Part shown: one piece after another, positions 51,069 to 59,640 of the stretch
Layout of the letters: every line of letters begins with the position of its first letter
Numbering within the stretch: position 1 is the stretch's first letter
Assembly: GCF_025506355.1 (NCBI RefSeq)
Contig: NZ_JANZYP010000050.1
Location: 1 to 64,000 of the forward strand
Origin: Sphaerisporangium corydalis
Lineage (GTDB): Bacteria; Actinomycetota; Actinomycetes; Streptosporangiales; Streptosporangiaceae
DNA: 64,000 bases
Reading direction: 5' to 3'
Translations under genes and position numbers: made by a program
The notes under the pieces: generated by a model
What the model saw: only the letters and a program-made list of their open reading frames with translations
The model's database searches: none
Told to the model about the DNA's origin: nothing

Positions 51069-51971
51069 TCACAGTTCGACGTCGGGCTCGCCGGTGGGGG
51101 CGAACCATCTGATGTTGGTCATGGACAGGGTGCGCTCCTCGGGGGGCACCCAGACGGCCTTGACGCGCATGCCCTGCCGCACCTCGTGGGCGGGGACGTC
51201 GCCCATCAGCGCGATCATCGGGACGTCCGCGCCGTCGATCATGATGTAGGCGGAGACGAACGGCACCTCGGGTGCGCGGGGGTCGGGCAGGTTGTTGATG
51301 GCGAAGGTGGTGACGGTGCCGGTGTCGGGCAGCTCCAGCTCCTCGCCGATCACCGAGCCGCACTGCGGGCAGGTGGTACGGAAGGGCACGTAGACCTTGT
51401 CGCAGCGGGTGCAGCGCCCGGCGATGAAGATGCCGTCGCGCACCCCTTCGAGGAAGCGGGCGAGCGACCGGCCGGGCTGGATGCTGTACTCGGCGCGGAC
51501 GACCGACACCATCGTGGTGACCTCGGGGACGAAGCACGCGATGTCGGTGATGTGCCCGACGCGCTCGCTCTCCGGCTTCCACCGGGGACGCACCCGCAGG
51601 CCGGGGCGCATCGCCTTGACGCCGGGGGCGTCGACCGCGTGGACCAGCGAGGTGTCGGCACCGTCGAGCTTGACCAGCGCCCAGGCGAACGGCCGGTCGA
51701 GCGGGTGCCCCTTGCGGGGCTCCTCCACCCAGGCCCAGCTCTGGACGGTGCCCGCCGGGCCGACCTCGACGTAGTCGTCGGTCACCGGCTCGCCCGTGCC
51801 CGGGTCGTACTCCAGGGGCGGCACCAGCACGCGGTCGTCCGCCGTGCGCACCCCGACGATCCGCCCGTCGCGTAACTCCGTGAGGAAGCGCCCGATCACC
51901 GGTCCGGTCGTGCGGGTGTACCCGCCGGGGAACTCCAGCACGTGCTGGGCGACGAGCGGTTCAGATGGCAC
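51069..51971 (-). CDS. Tandem OB-fold DUF35 protein (Rv3521-like)
   Basis: 300-residue acyl-CoA-binding-type protein with two OB-fold regions. The second is preceded by a zinc ribbon with Cys pairs in RCTRCDKVYVPFRTTCPQCG. DUF35 proteins partner with Ltp aldolases or MaoC-like hydratases and bind steroid acyl-CoA. The GTG at 51971 (GGAGG about 10 nt upstream) overlaps the upstream ligase's stop codon by 11 nt, so translation is coupled. A duplicated OB unit with only one ribbon matches the architecture of the mycobacterial homologue next to ltp4. Confidence 0.85.
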   Translation of the reverse strand: MPSEPLVAQHVLEFPGGYTRTTGPVIGRFLTELRDGRIVGVRTADDRVLVPPLEYDPGTGEPVTDDYVEVGPAGTVQSWAWVEEPRKGHPLDRPFAWALVKLDGADTSLVHAVDAPGVKAMRPGLRVRPRWKPESERVGHITDIACFVPEVTTMVSVVRAEYSIQPGRSLARFLEGVRDGIFIAGRCTRCDKVYVPFRTTCPQCGSVIGEELELPDTGTVTTFAINNLPDPRAPEVPFVSAYIMIDGADVPMIALMGDVPAHEVRQGMRVKAVWVPPEERTLSMTNIRWFAPTGEPDVEL

Positions 51972-53505
51972 GGTCTCTGCCCTCCCAGTAGGGATCACGG
52001 AGCTTGCGCTTGAGGAGCTTGCCGTTCGGCTCGCGCGGCATCTCCTGGATGAAGTCGATCGTGCGCGGCCACTTCATCCTGGCCAGCCGGCCTTCGAGCG
52101 ACGCGAGGAGTTCCCCGGCGAGCTCCGGCCCGGGTTCGCTGCCCTCGGCGGGCTCGACGACGGCCTTGATCTGCTCGCCCCACTCCTCGTCGGGGATGCC
52201 GAACACGGCGACGTCGGCCACCTTGGGATGGACCATCAGCTCGTTCTCGATCTCGGCGGGGTAGATGTTGGTCCCGCCCGAGATGATCATGTCGGCCTTG
52301 CGGTCGCAGAGGAACAGGAAGCCCTCAGCGTCGAGGTAGCCGATGTCGCCGACGGTGAAGTGGTCGCGGAGGCGGTTCTCCTCGGTCTTGGCGGGGTCGC
52401 CCTTGTACTCGAACCGGACGCCGGCCATCTTCATGTAGATGGTGCCGGGGGTCCCGGTGGGGACGGGCTCGTACCGGTCGTCCACGATGAGCAGTTCGCT
52501 GATCGGCCACGCGGAACCGACGGTGCCCGGGTGCTTCTTCCAGCCCTCCGGGGTGGCGATGGTGCCGCCGCCCTCGGTGGCCGCGTAGTACTCGTAGATG
52601 CAGTCGCCCCACCATTCGAGCATCGCCCACTTGACCGGGACCGGGCACGGGGCCGCGGCGTGGATCATCCACTTCAGCGAGGACAGGTCGTACTTGTGCT
52701 TGACCTCGTCGGGCAGGGCGAGCAGCCGCTTGAAGTGCGTGGGGACCATGTGCGAGTTGGTCACCCCGTACTTCTCGCAGAGCCGCAGCGTCTCCTCGGG
52801 GCTCCACTTGTCCATGTAGACCAGGGTGTGCCCCATGTGCAGGGCGGTGCCGCCGAACTGCGTGACCGCGGTGTGGTAGTTGGGCGAGGTCACCAGGTGC
52901 GCGTTGGGCCGGCCGGGGGTGATGCCGAACAGCGAGAGCAGGAACGTCATCAGCTCGGCCGCGTCGTCGGGGTCGAGCCCGTTCAGCGGGCGCCGTACGC
53001 CCTTGGGCTTGCCCGTGGTGCCGGAGGTGTAGTGCATGGTGGCGCCGGCCGTGCGGTCCTGCGGCGGCGTGTCGGGCTGCCCCTCCAGGAGCTCGGCCAC
53101 CGGCCGGAAGCCGTCGATCGCGCCGAACGAGAAGCGGCGGTCCGCCTCGATCGCCTCGGCGCCGCGCGCGCCCTCGGTGGCGTACCGCTCGTGGACCAGG
53201 AACGCCTTGGCCTCGCTGTCGGTGACGATGTAGGCGATCTCCGGCCCGGTGAGGTGCCAGTTGATCGGCGTGTAGTACCAGCCGGCCTGCAGGGCGGCGA
53301 GGTAGATCGTGAGGCCGTCGACGCCGTTGGGCACCAGGCCGCAGACGCCATCCCCGGCCTTCAGGCCGAGGGCGCGCAGGCCGTGCACCAGGCGGTTGGC
53401 GCGGGCCAGCAGCTCTCCCGCCGAGTACTCGGTGCCGTCGGGGTCCACGGCCGCGATCCAGCCGGGATCCGCCTGCGCGAGCCTCCAGAAGCCGAGCGAG
53501 CCCAT
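51961..53505 (-). CDS. AMP-forming acyl-CoA ligase (FadD4-like)
   Basis: 514 residues. Motifs are MHYTSGTTGKPKGVRRPL, YYAATEGGGTIATPE, HFTVGDIGYLDAEGFLFLCD, RKADMIISGGTNIYPAEIEN and MPREPNGKLLKRKLRDPYWE. The start at 53505 has AAGGGAG 6 nt upstream. It is the first gene of the sterol-type operon and is divergent from the EchA19-like gene, with 231 bp between. Together with FadD19 it would activate two different chain-length intermediates or substrates (inference). The substrate is unknown; the overall pattern resembles mycobacterial FadD4. Confidence 0.87.
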   Translation of the reverse strand: MGSLGFWRLAQADPGWIAAVDPDGTEYSAGELLARANRLVHGLRALGLKAGDGVCGLVPNGVDGLTIYLAALQAGWYYTPINWHLTGPEIAYIVTDSEAKAFLVHERYATEGARGAEAIEADRRFSFGAIDGFRPVAELLEGQPDTPPQDRTAGATMHYTSGTTGKPKGVRRPLNGLDPDDAAELMTFLLSLFGITPGRPNAHLVTSPNYHTAVTQFGGTALHMGHTLVYMDKWSPEETLRLCEKYGVTNSHMVPTHFKRLLALPDEVKHKYDLSSLKWMIHAAAPCPVPVKWAMLEWWGDCIYEYYAATEGGGTIATPEGWKKHPGTVGSAWPISELLIVDDRYEPVPTGTPGTIYMKMAGVRFEYKGDPAKTEENRLRDHFTVGDIGYLDAEGFLFLCDRKADMIISGGTNIYPAEIENELMVHPKVADVAVFGIPDEEWGEQIKAVVEPAEGSEPGPELAGELLASLEGRLARMKWPRTIDFIQEMPREPNGKLLKRKLRDPYWEGRDRAI

Positions 53506-53618
53506 CGGAACTCCCTTGTCCGGTCCGCTTCGATGTCCCTGACGTCCCCCGGACCCGCCGCAGTGAAGCACGTTCTTGCTTTCTCGGCAAGGCCTAGCGC
53601 TACGAGAGGGTTAGGAAC

Positions 53619-53650
53619 GAGAATCTGTTCTAGTTTGCAGCCGCAGACTA
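53619..53650. promoter_or_regulatory. Dyad elements in the fadD/echA19 divergent promoter
   Basis: GAGAATCTGTTCTA (53619-53632) matches the KstR consensus TnnAACnnGTTnnA at all but two fixed positions. It overlaps a near-perfect dyad TAGTTTGC-N4-GCAGACTA (53631-53650). A TetR-type operator controlling both directions is likely; assignment to KstR is tentative. Confidence 0.4.
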
Positions 53651-53736
53651 ACCTGTCCGGCGTGGCCCGAGCAAGCGCTTGATCTCCAGGGGCCCGCACC
53701 CCGTCCCACGTCCCCTGACCACCGAGGAGGGTGTCC

Positions 53737-54552
53737 ATGGAGCTCCTGCCCATCAGCACGCCGCACTGCCGCGTCGAACGAGACGGCCACGTCGTCATCG
53801 TGACGATGGACCGGCCCGAGGCCAAGAACGCCCTCTCCTCGGACATGCTGATCGGGCTGGCCGACGCCTGGGCCTACATCTCCGACGAGCCCGGCGTCCG
53901 CGTCGGCATCCTCACCGGAGCGGACGACACCTTCTGCGCGGGCGCCGACCTCAAGGCCATGGGCACCCCGTCCACCGACCCCAGGGTGCTCAAGCGCGCC
54001 CAGGAGATCCCCGACTTCCACTGGAAGGGCCTGCTGCGCGACACCGACGCGCTGCCGAGCAAGCCCATCATCTGCGCGGTCGAGGGGTACGCGGTCGCGG
54101 GCGGCACCGAGCTGCTCGTCGGCACCGACCTGCGGGTCGTCGCCGAATCGGCGACGCTCGGCCTGTTCGAGGCCAGGCGGGCGCTGTTCCCCATGGGCGG
54201 CAGCGCCGTCCGGCTACCGCGCCAGATCCCCTACGCGTTCGCGATGGACATCCTGCTCACCGGCAGGGCCGTCACCGCCCAGGAGGCGCTGGCGATGGGC
54301 CTGGTCAACCGGGTCGTACCGGACGGCCAGGCGCTGGCGACCGCCCGCGAGATCGCCGACCAGGTCGCGGCCTGCGGGCCGCTCGCCGTGCGGGCCATCC
54401 TGCGGACCTACCGCGAGACGCTCGGCATGCCCGAGGCCGAGGCCCTGAAGATCTCCGACGCGATCGGCTGGCCGGTGATCGGCTCCGAGGACGCCAAGGA
54501 GGGCTCCCGCGCCTTCCGCGAGAAGCGCCCGGCCGTCTACCAGGGGGAATAG
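53737..54552 (+). CDS. echA19: EchA19-like enoyl-CoA hydratase
   Basis: 271-residue crotonase. Oxyanion-hole segments are GADDTFCAGADLKAMG and AVEGYAVAGGTELLVGTDL; the catalytic Glu region is LGLFEARRALFPMGGSAVRL. The stretches FPMGGSAVRLPRQIPYAF and DAKEGSRAFREKRP are characteristic of mycobacterial EchA19 (Rv3516), which hydrates steroid enoyl-CoAs and is encoded beside fadD19 there. ATG 53737 has GAGGAGG 6 nt upstream. It is divergent from the operon carrying the other sterol-type genes. Confidence 0.9.
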   Translation: MELLPISTPHCRVERDGHVVIVTMDRPEAKNALSSDMLIGLADAWAYISDEPGVRVGILTGADDTFCAGADLKAMGTPSTDPRVLKRAQEIPDFHWKGLLRDTDALPSKPIICAVEGYAVAGGTELLVGTDLRVVAESATLGLFEARRALFPMGGSAVRLPRQIPYAFAMDILLTGRAVTAQEALAMGLVNRVVPDGQALATAREIADQVAACGPLAVRAILRTYRETLGMPEAEALKISDAIGWPVIGSEDAKEGSRAFREKRPAVYQGE

Positions 54553-54589
54553 CCCAGGACCTCGACGGCACGGACGCCGCACCGCGCCG

Positions 54590-55756
54590 TCACGCGCGTA
54601 CCTGGATCAGGGCGTGGGTGCCCGACGTGCGCCACGGCTCGCCCGTCGCGTCCAGCCGGGCCGCCGTGCCCGCGTCGACCCCGGTGAGCACGTCCGACTT
54701 CAGGGTGCGCAGCGCGGCCACCGGCCCGGGGAAATACGCGGTGACGGCGGGGAACGGCGTGTCCACCGGCCACATCCGGTCGCCGACCAGCCTGCGGTAG
54801 TTCAGGTCGCCCTTGGTGATCGTCAGCGCCGCCGAGGCCAGCTCGGCGCGCAGGTCGTCCGGCATGTCCCGGTACGGCAGCGGGGCGCAGGAGAAGGGAT
54901 GGGCGCGCGGGCTGAGGCGCCCGTCCGCCATCGCCCGCCACAGGCGCCCGCCGGCCTTGCCCGCCTGCCCCGGCGCGGCGGCCAGCCGGCGCACGCAGGC
55001 GGCCACGTCGGCGGGGGTGGCGTCGGACACGAAGTACGGGTGCGGCTTGACGTGCAGGACCACGTCGGTGGCCAGCCCCTCGGCCAGGAGGTGGTCGGCG
55101 AGCAGGAGGTCGGGCAGCAGCTCGCGCCCGGCGTTGTCGGCCAGGACGCAGATCCTCCCGGGCGCGCGGTCGCGGACCAGCGACCACAGCAGGTCGCTGT
55201 CGTCCACCACCAGCTCGGACGCGCGCTCGCGCTCGTCGCCCTGGGTGATCTTGAACGACAGGTCCGCGCGATTGCCCCACAGCGACCCGAGGAGCAGCCC
55301 GGCCGCGCGCTCACCGGGGGGCGAGGCGGCGGCCCGGTCGAGGGCGGCCAGCTCGGCGTCCACCTCGGGACCGCCCAGCTCGGCCTGCTTGACCGGCCCG
55401 AACGGGTCGATCCCCCGCCACGGGCCGTCCTCGAAGTAGCCGGTGGCCGCCAGGAGCTTGCGGTAGAAGTAGCTCTCGGCCCACAGGAAGGGCACGTCGA
55501 CCCACCGGCGGCCGATCATGCCGCGCCCCCACTCGGCCCACGCGGCGAAGTCGTGCGCCGAGGGGTCGAGCGGCTCCATCACGTCGCGGGCGACCTCGTC
55601 CGCCAGCCGGTCGAGGGCGCGGTGCCGGTCCGGGGTGTACGGCAGGGCCTCCCGGACCTGGCGCAGCAGGGCGGGGTGCCGGTCCCGGAACACCCCGAGG
55701 GCGTAGGAACCGGGCACGTTGCCCATGATGGGAGGGGCATCCATCGTCTCCGGCAT
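54590..55756 (-). CDS. DUF89/ARMT1-family damage-control phosphatase-like protein
   Basis: 388 residues of the DUF89 family. It has the metal-site motif VLADNAGRELLPDL, FVSDATPADV, the ITKGDLNYRRLVGDRMWPVD block and the basic pair region AALRTLKSDVLTG, all typical of subfamily III (human ARMT1-like). These enzymes are metal-dependent phosphatases acting on reactive sugar phosphates. GGAGAGG precedes the ATG. It lies 58 bp downstream of the nitronate monooxygenase gene on the same strand and is convergent with echA19. A role in repairing toxic phospho-metabolites is inferred from the family. Confidence 0.87.
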   Translation of the reverse strand: MPETMDAPPIMGNVPGSYALGVFRDRHPALLRQVREALPYTPDRHRALDRLADEVARDVMEPLDPSAHDFAAWAEWGRGMIGRRWVDVPFLWAESYFYRKLLAATGYFEDGPWRGIDPFGPVKQAELGGPEVDAELAALDRAAASPPGERAAGLLLGSLWGNRADLSFKITQGDERERASELVVDDSDLLWSLVRDRAPGRICVLADNAGRELLPDLLLADHLLAEGLATDVVLHVKPHPYFVSDATPADVAACVRRLAAAPGQAGKAGGRLWRAMADGRLSPRAHPFSCAPLPYRDMPDDLRAELASAALTITKGDLNYRRLVGDRMWPVDTPFPAVTAYFPGPVAALRTLKSDVLTGVDAGTAARLDATGEPWRTSGTHALIQVRA

Positions 55757-55814
55757 CCGTCCCTCTCCCCCGCTCGGCGCTCACTCGCAAGTAAATCGCA
55801 CGGCGGGAGGTGGA

Positions 55815-56930
55815 TCAGTCACCCGTGAGGCGCTCCAGGCGTTCGATGGCCTCGACGTACTCCGAGACCAGGTCGAATACAACCTCCTTGGCGGGCTTGA
55901 CCTGGTTCATCGCGCCGATGATCTGCCCGGCGGGGAAGGTCGACAGCTCGGCGGCGTCGGAGGAGGCGATCCTGCGCAGCGCGCCGGAGATGAGCATGAA
56001 CTGCAGCGGCATCGGCAGCGTGCCCGGCGACTCGGCCGACTCCCACGCGTCGGTCCACTCGTTCTTCAGCAGCCGCGCCGGCTTGCCGGTCCAGGAGCGG
56101 GAGCGGACGGTGTCGCGGGAGGTGGCCTTGAGGATCTTCTGCCGGGCCAGCTCGGGCGTGTCGGCCTCCTCGACCGTCAGCCACAGCGAGCCCGTCCAGA
56201 CGCCCTCGGCGCCGAGGGCGAGGCCCGCCGCCATCTGGCGGCCGGAGCCGATGCCGCCCGCGGCCAGGACCGGGACGTCCACCGCGTCCACCACCTGCGG
56301 GATCAGCACCATCGTGGAGATCTCCCCGGTGTGCCCGCCCGCTTCGGTGCCCTGGGCGACGACCACGTCCACGCCGACCTCGACCTGCTTGATGGCGTGG
56401 CGTGGCGTGGAGGCGAGGGCCGCGACCTTGACGCCCTGGGCGTGGGCCAGGTCGACGACGTCCTTGGGCGGCGGGCCGAGCGCGTTGGCGAGCAGCGCGA
56501 TCGGGTGCTTGAGCGCGGTCTCGACCTGGGGGCGCGCGGTCGCGTCGGTCCAGCCGAGCAGCACCCGGCCGGCGTCGGCCCCGCTCGCCAGCGGCGGCAC
56601 CCCGTGCTCGGCCAGCAGGTTCTCCACGAACGCCCGGTGCCCTTCGGGGATCATCCCCTGGAGCCGGCCCACCAGCTCCTCGGGGGAGTCCACGCCGAGG
56701 TCGGCGCCGGCGTAGGTCGCGGGCATGACCACGTCGACGCCGTACGGCTTGCCGTCGACGTGGTCGTCGATCCACTTGAGCTCCATTTCGAGCTCTTCGG
56801 GGGTGAAGTAGAGGGCGCCCAGCACTCCCATGCCGCCGGCGCGGCTGACCGCGGCGACGACGTCACGGCAGTGACTGAAGGCGAAGATCGGCAACTCGAT
56901 CCCGAACATATCGGTGACACGTGTGCGCAT
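55815..56930 (-). CDS. Nitronate monooxygenase/2-nitropropane dioxygenase-family flavoprotein
   Basis: 371-residue FMN-binding TIM barrel. It contains RVTDMFGIELPIFAFSHCRD, VVAAVSRAGGMGVLGALYFT, VDVVVAQGTEAGGHTGEIST, MVLIPQVVDAV and VLAAGGIGSGRQMAAGLALG followed by GAEGVWTGSLWL. By pattern it is like mycobacterial Rv1533, a group whose true substrates are mostly unknown. Some relatives (IpdC) act on steroid ring CoA intermediates, so participation in sterol catabolism is plausible given the neighbours and the KstR-like box 32 bp upstream. Confidence 0.9.
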   Translation of the reverse strand: MRTRVTDMFGIELPIFAFSHCRDVVAAVSRAGGMGVLGALYFTPEELEMELKWIDDHVDGKPYGVDVVMPATYAGADLGVDSPEELVGRLQGMIPEGHRAFVENLLAEHGVPPLASGADAGRVLLGWTDATARPQVETALKHPIALLANALGPPPKDVVDLAHAQGVKVAALASTPRHAIKQVEVGVDVVVAQGTEAGGHTGEISTMVLIPQVVDAVDVPVLAAGGIGSGRQMAAGLALGAEGVWTGSLWLTVEEADTPELARQKILKATSRDTVRSRSWTGKPARLLKNEWTDAWESAESPGTLPMPLQFMLISGALRRIASSDAAELSTFPAGQIIGAMNQVKPAKEVVFDLVSEYVEAIERLERLTGD

Positions 56931-56961
56931 GGCTCGAATCTACGGGGCACGCCAACTCAAC

Positions 56962-56975
56962 TGCAACGCGTTCTA
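56962..56975. promoter_or_regulatory. KstR-like operator TGCAACGCGTTCTA
   Basis: Exact fit to the published KstR consensus TnnAACnnGTTnnA, placed 32 bp before the nitronate monooxygenase start. A second dyad AGAAC-N9-GTTCT (56979-56997) follows directly. KstR is the TetR repressor of sterol catabolism in actinobacteria; no kstR gene is in the window. Confidence 0.6.
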
Positions 56976-57105
56976 GCCAGAACGTTCGCTCGGTTCTACT
57001 GGCCGGTAACCTGCCGGTGACGGGCCGGTCCGGTGCTCCAAGAGAACAGGTTCCAGTCAGGGCCCCGCACCCGTGCGTCGTCCCGCCGCGAAAGCCGCGA
57101 AAAGG

Positions 57106-57141
57106 GGAAAGGCCACCGGCGGGAGCGCCGGTGGCCTTTCC
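57106..57141. terminator. Terminator hairpin with a perfect 16-bp stem
   Basis: GGAAAGGCCACCGGCG and CGCCGGTGGCCTTTCC pair across a 4-base loop. It is 31 bp past the DUF3068 stop. In that gene's direction it is followed by CCTTTTC, a modest T tract. Confidence 0.8.
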
Positions 57142-57172
57142 GTGCCCGAGAGGGCGGGGGGGTCCGATGAGG

Positions 57173-58105
57173 TCAGGCCGCGTCGGGGTCCTGCCGCGAG
57201 CGCCGGGTGCGCACGAGGAAGAACCCGCCGATGATGAACAGCACGCCGAGGACCAGCAGGGTGAGCGGGATGGTCGTCTTGAGCAGCGTGATCTGGCTCT
57301 TGCCGTCGATCGCGCTCTTGACCAGCCGGTCGATCGTCTCCGGCGTCATCTTGGCCGTGGCCACGAAGGCCACGGTGCGCTCGACGCCGTCCTGCGTCTT
57401 CAGCACCTCGTGGCGCTGCTGCTCCTGCTTGACGGGGGCTCCGCTGACCGGCTCGACCCAGAAGGTCACGACACCGTCGTAGAAGCGGTCGGCCTGCACG
57501 TCACCGGGCTGCGACATGCCGAGCGCCGAGGCGGGGGCCTGCACGGTGGCGATCTTGGTCGGCGGGACCGTCTGCTGGAACTTGTAGACGGGCAGTCCGT
57601 TGACCGTGTCCTCGCTGACGAACTTGGTGTCGTAGGACTGCTTGGTCGAGGAGTTGAAGACCTTGTACGTCTTCTTCTCGGTGCTGAAGGGGAAGAGGTA
57701 GATCTGGCCGGTCATCTGCACCGGCTCCTTGTCCACGTTCGCGCCGCAGCAGTTGACGGCCTCGCCCGTGTACTTGTTGAACGCGCTACGGCGCTGGTCC
57801 AGCGAGATGTTGGGCAGCGCGTTGGTCACGTCGTTGACGGCGGTGAACTCGTCCCACACGACGTGGTCGTCCTTGGCCTCGGCCACGTCCCCGCGCGTGG
57901 TGACGGTGATGTCGAGGTTGGCGGTGAGCACCTTCACCTTGGGAATGCTGAAGTACTGCGCGTTGTCGGCGCGCAGCTCCGTCACTCCGTAGTAGTCGGC
58001 CGGCGCCGAGACCAGCTTGCCGGCCGAGTAGAAGCGGATGAGTGGTGCAAGCGTGATGAGAAACGCCCCGATCGCGATGAGAACGACTCCTGTGATGCGC
58101 CGCAT
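57173..58105 (-). CDS. DUF3068 membrane-anchored protein
   Basis: 310 residues: an N-terminal helix (VVLIAIGAFLITLAPLIRFY), a large extracytoplasmic domain with a Cys pair (EAVNCCGANVD), and a C-terminal helix (IPLTLLVLGVLFIIGGFFLV) ending in a basic tail. This two-helix hairpin topology with LVSAPADYYGVTELRADNAQ is the DUF3068 pattern common in actinobacteria (also labelled PorA-family). Function unknown. ATG 58105 has GGAGG 7 nt upstream; longer frames to 58594 are not supported. A degenerate KstR-like dyad lies 123 bp upstream. Confidence 0.87.
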   Translation of the reverse strand: MRRITGVVLIAIGAFLITLAPLIRFYSAGKLVSAPADYYGVTELRADNAQYFSIPKVKVLTANLDITVTTRGDVAEAKDDHVVWDEFTAVNDVTNALPNISLDQRRSAFNKYTGEAVNCCGANVDKEPVQMTGQIYLFPFSTEKKTYKVFNSSTKQSYDTKFVSEDTVNGLPVYKFQQTVPPTKIATVQAPASALGMSQPGDVQADRFYDGVVTFWVEPVSGAPVKQEQQRHEVLKTQDGVERTVAFVATAKMTPETIDRLVKSAIDGKSQITLLKTTIPLTLLVLGVLFIIGGFFLVRTRRSRQDPDAA

Positions 58106-58227
58106 CCAAATCCTCCGGGGTGAGCCAGCAACGCGAGTACTAGGACCCTGTGTCCAATAGCGCCTATGCTGTCCCGCGATCGTAGTGCTGGGTAGGCCTT
58201 CCGTCACCGACCTGCGGCCAAATTGAT

Positions 58228-58241
58228 AGAAACGTGTTCTA
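58228..58241. promoter_or_regulatory. Degenerate KstR-like dyad upstream of the DUF3068 gene
   Basis: AGAAACGTGTTCTA fits TnnAACnnGTTnnA except for its first base; the wider element TAGAA-N5-TTCTA is a perfect dyad. It shares GTTCTA with the sites at 53.6 and 56.96 kb. Confidence 0.45.
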
Positions 58242-58551
58242 CCTGAGGACCGGCGCCCGCGAACCGCCCGGCCCGGCCCCTGGAACCCGGGCCCGCGACC
58301 CCGGCGGGGCACGACCAACGGCGTGCCGCGCCCAGCGATCACCGGCGGGCCGCCTCGCCCCGGTGCCCGCCCCCGCCCGCCCGGATCCGGCCCCCGTCCC
58401 GGTGGGTGAATGACATCCTGACAGAATTCCGCGACTCCGTCGGGCTTCCCTCCGGGCCGGTCGGCGGGTTTGCCCTGTTCAGCAGGTCTATGGATGATTC
58501 TGCAACTCCGGGCTGTCAGATTCGGTGACAAATCGGCATTGCAGACATAAC

Positions 58552-58566
58552 ACGTAAGTCGTACGT
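58552..58566. promoter_or_regulatory. Dyad ACGTA-N5-TACGT before the LysR gene
   Basis: Perfect 5-bp arms ending 7 bp before the start codon. The position suggests autoregulation of the LysR gene. Confidence 0.35.
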
Positions 58567-58573
58567 TCCCGGT

Positions 58574-59533
58574 ATGGACCTGGAGCTCCGTCATCTCAAG
58601 ATCGTGCGCGCGGTCGCCGAGGCCGGGAGCGTCACCAAGGCTGCCACCCGGCTAGGGCTGGCCCAGCCATCGTTGACCGCGCAGCTCAAACGCATCGAAC
58701 GCACGCTGGGAGGCGCCCTCTTCGAGCGCGACCGCAACGGCGCCCGGCCCACTCCGCTCGGCGAGCTCGTCCTGACCCGGGCGCTCGTCCTTCTCCCCGC
58801 CGTACGAGAACTCCAGGAAGAGGCGGTGCGCTTCGCCAACACCGACGAGGGGATAGCCGGGCTCCGGATCGGCGCCACCCACGGGCCGATCCTCGGCGGC
58901 CTGGTCGAGCGCCTCACCGGCGCGCACCCGAGCACGCCCATCAGCACGCGCACGTCCTGGTCCTCCACCGAGCTGACCACGCTGGTCAGCGCCGGCCGGC
59001 TCGACTTCGCGCTCATCGGCACGTGCGGGGAGACCCCTCCCCCGGCCGCCGACGTCATGACCTGGAGCGTCGTCGGCTCCGACCCGGTGTTCGTCCTGCT
59101 TCGGAAGGACCATCCGCTGGCCGGGGAGAAGGAGCTGGAACTGGCCGCCCTCGCCGGCGAGGGCTGGGCGGTGGCCCCCGGGGACGGCTGCTTCGCCGAC
59201 TGCTTCGCCGGGGCGTGCGCGCGGGCGGGCTTCGTCCCGAAGAGCATGTACGAGTCCGACGTGGCCACCTGCCTGCACCTGGTCAAGGTGGGCAAGGCCG
59301 TGGCGCTCTGCCAGGCGACGTTCGAGCTGACCGCCGAGCTGGTGATGGTGCCCATCGCCGGGACCCCGCTGCGCTGGCGGCACCTGCTCGGCTGGCACTC
59401 CGACTCGGTGGCGGCCCGCGCGGCGCCCTCGGTCGCCGACCACGCCCGCGAGGCGTACGCGGACGCCATCGGGCGGAGCACCCTCTACGCCGGCTGGCTG
59501 GAGGCCAACCCCGAGTTCGGGACGAGCCCCTAG
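58574..59533 (+). CDS. LysR-family regulator
   Basis: 319 residues. The N-terminal winged helix is ELRHLKIVRAVAEAGSVTKA and GLAQPSLTAQLKRIERTLGG. The effector domain is LRIGATHGPILGGLVERLTG and onward, with an unusual Cys pair in DGCFADCFAGACARAG. The C-terminal extension (ADHAREAYADAIGRSTLYAG) is longer than in most LysR proteins. No divergently transcribed metabolic gene other than DUF3068 lies nearby, so the target is unclear. Proteins of this type are frequent in Streptomyces-like genomes with no assigned role. Confidence 0.9.
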   Translation: MDLELRHLKIVRAVAEAGSVTKAATRLGLAQPSLTAQLKRIERTLGGALFERDRNGARPTPLGELVLTRALVLLPAVRELQEEAVRFANTDEGIAGLRIGATHGPILGGLVERLTGAHPSTPISTRTSWSSTELTTLVSAGRLDFALIGTCGETPPPAADVMTWSVVGSDPVFVLLRKDHPLAGEKELELAALAGEGWAVAPGDGCFADCFAGACARAGFVPKSMYESDVATCLHLVKVGKAVALCQATFELTAELVMVPIAGTPLRWRHLLGWHSDSVAARAAPSVADHAREAYADAIGRSTLYAGWLEANPEFGTSP

Positions 59534-59541
59534 GGCGCGCC

Positions 59542-59567
59542 GCCGCCGTCCCGCGTGGGACGGCGGC
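59542..59567. terminator. Hairpin between convergent LysR and secreted-protein genes
   Basis: GCCGCCGTCCC pairs with GGGACGGCGGC across a 4-base loop, 9 bp after the LysR stop. Confidence 0.65.
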
Positions 59568-59640
59568 GCCACTCAGCGTCCGAGACGGGGCCGCCGCTCG
59601 GCCGGGACGCGGTGCCCGTGCTTCGCGGTGCGGCCCGCGG

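Larger units (their letters stand above)
58106..58573. other. Divergent spacer between DUF3068 and LysR genes
   Basis: 468 bp with no supported gene. It contains the degenerate KstR-like dyad (58228), a very GC-rich middle (58250-58400) and a dyad directly before the LysR gene. Confidence 0.5.
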
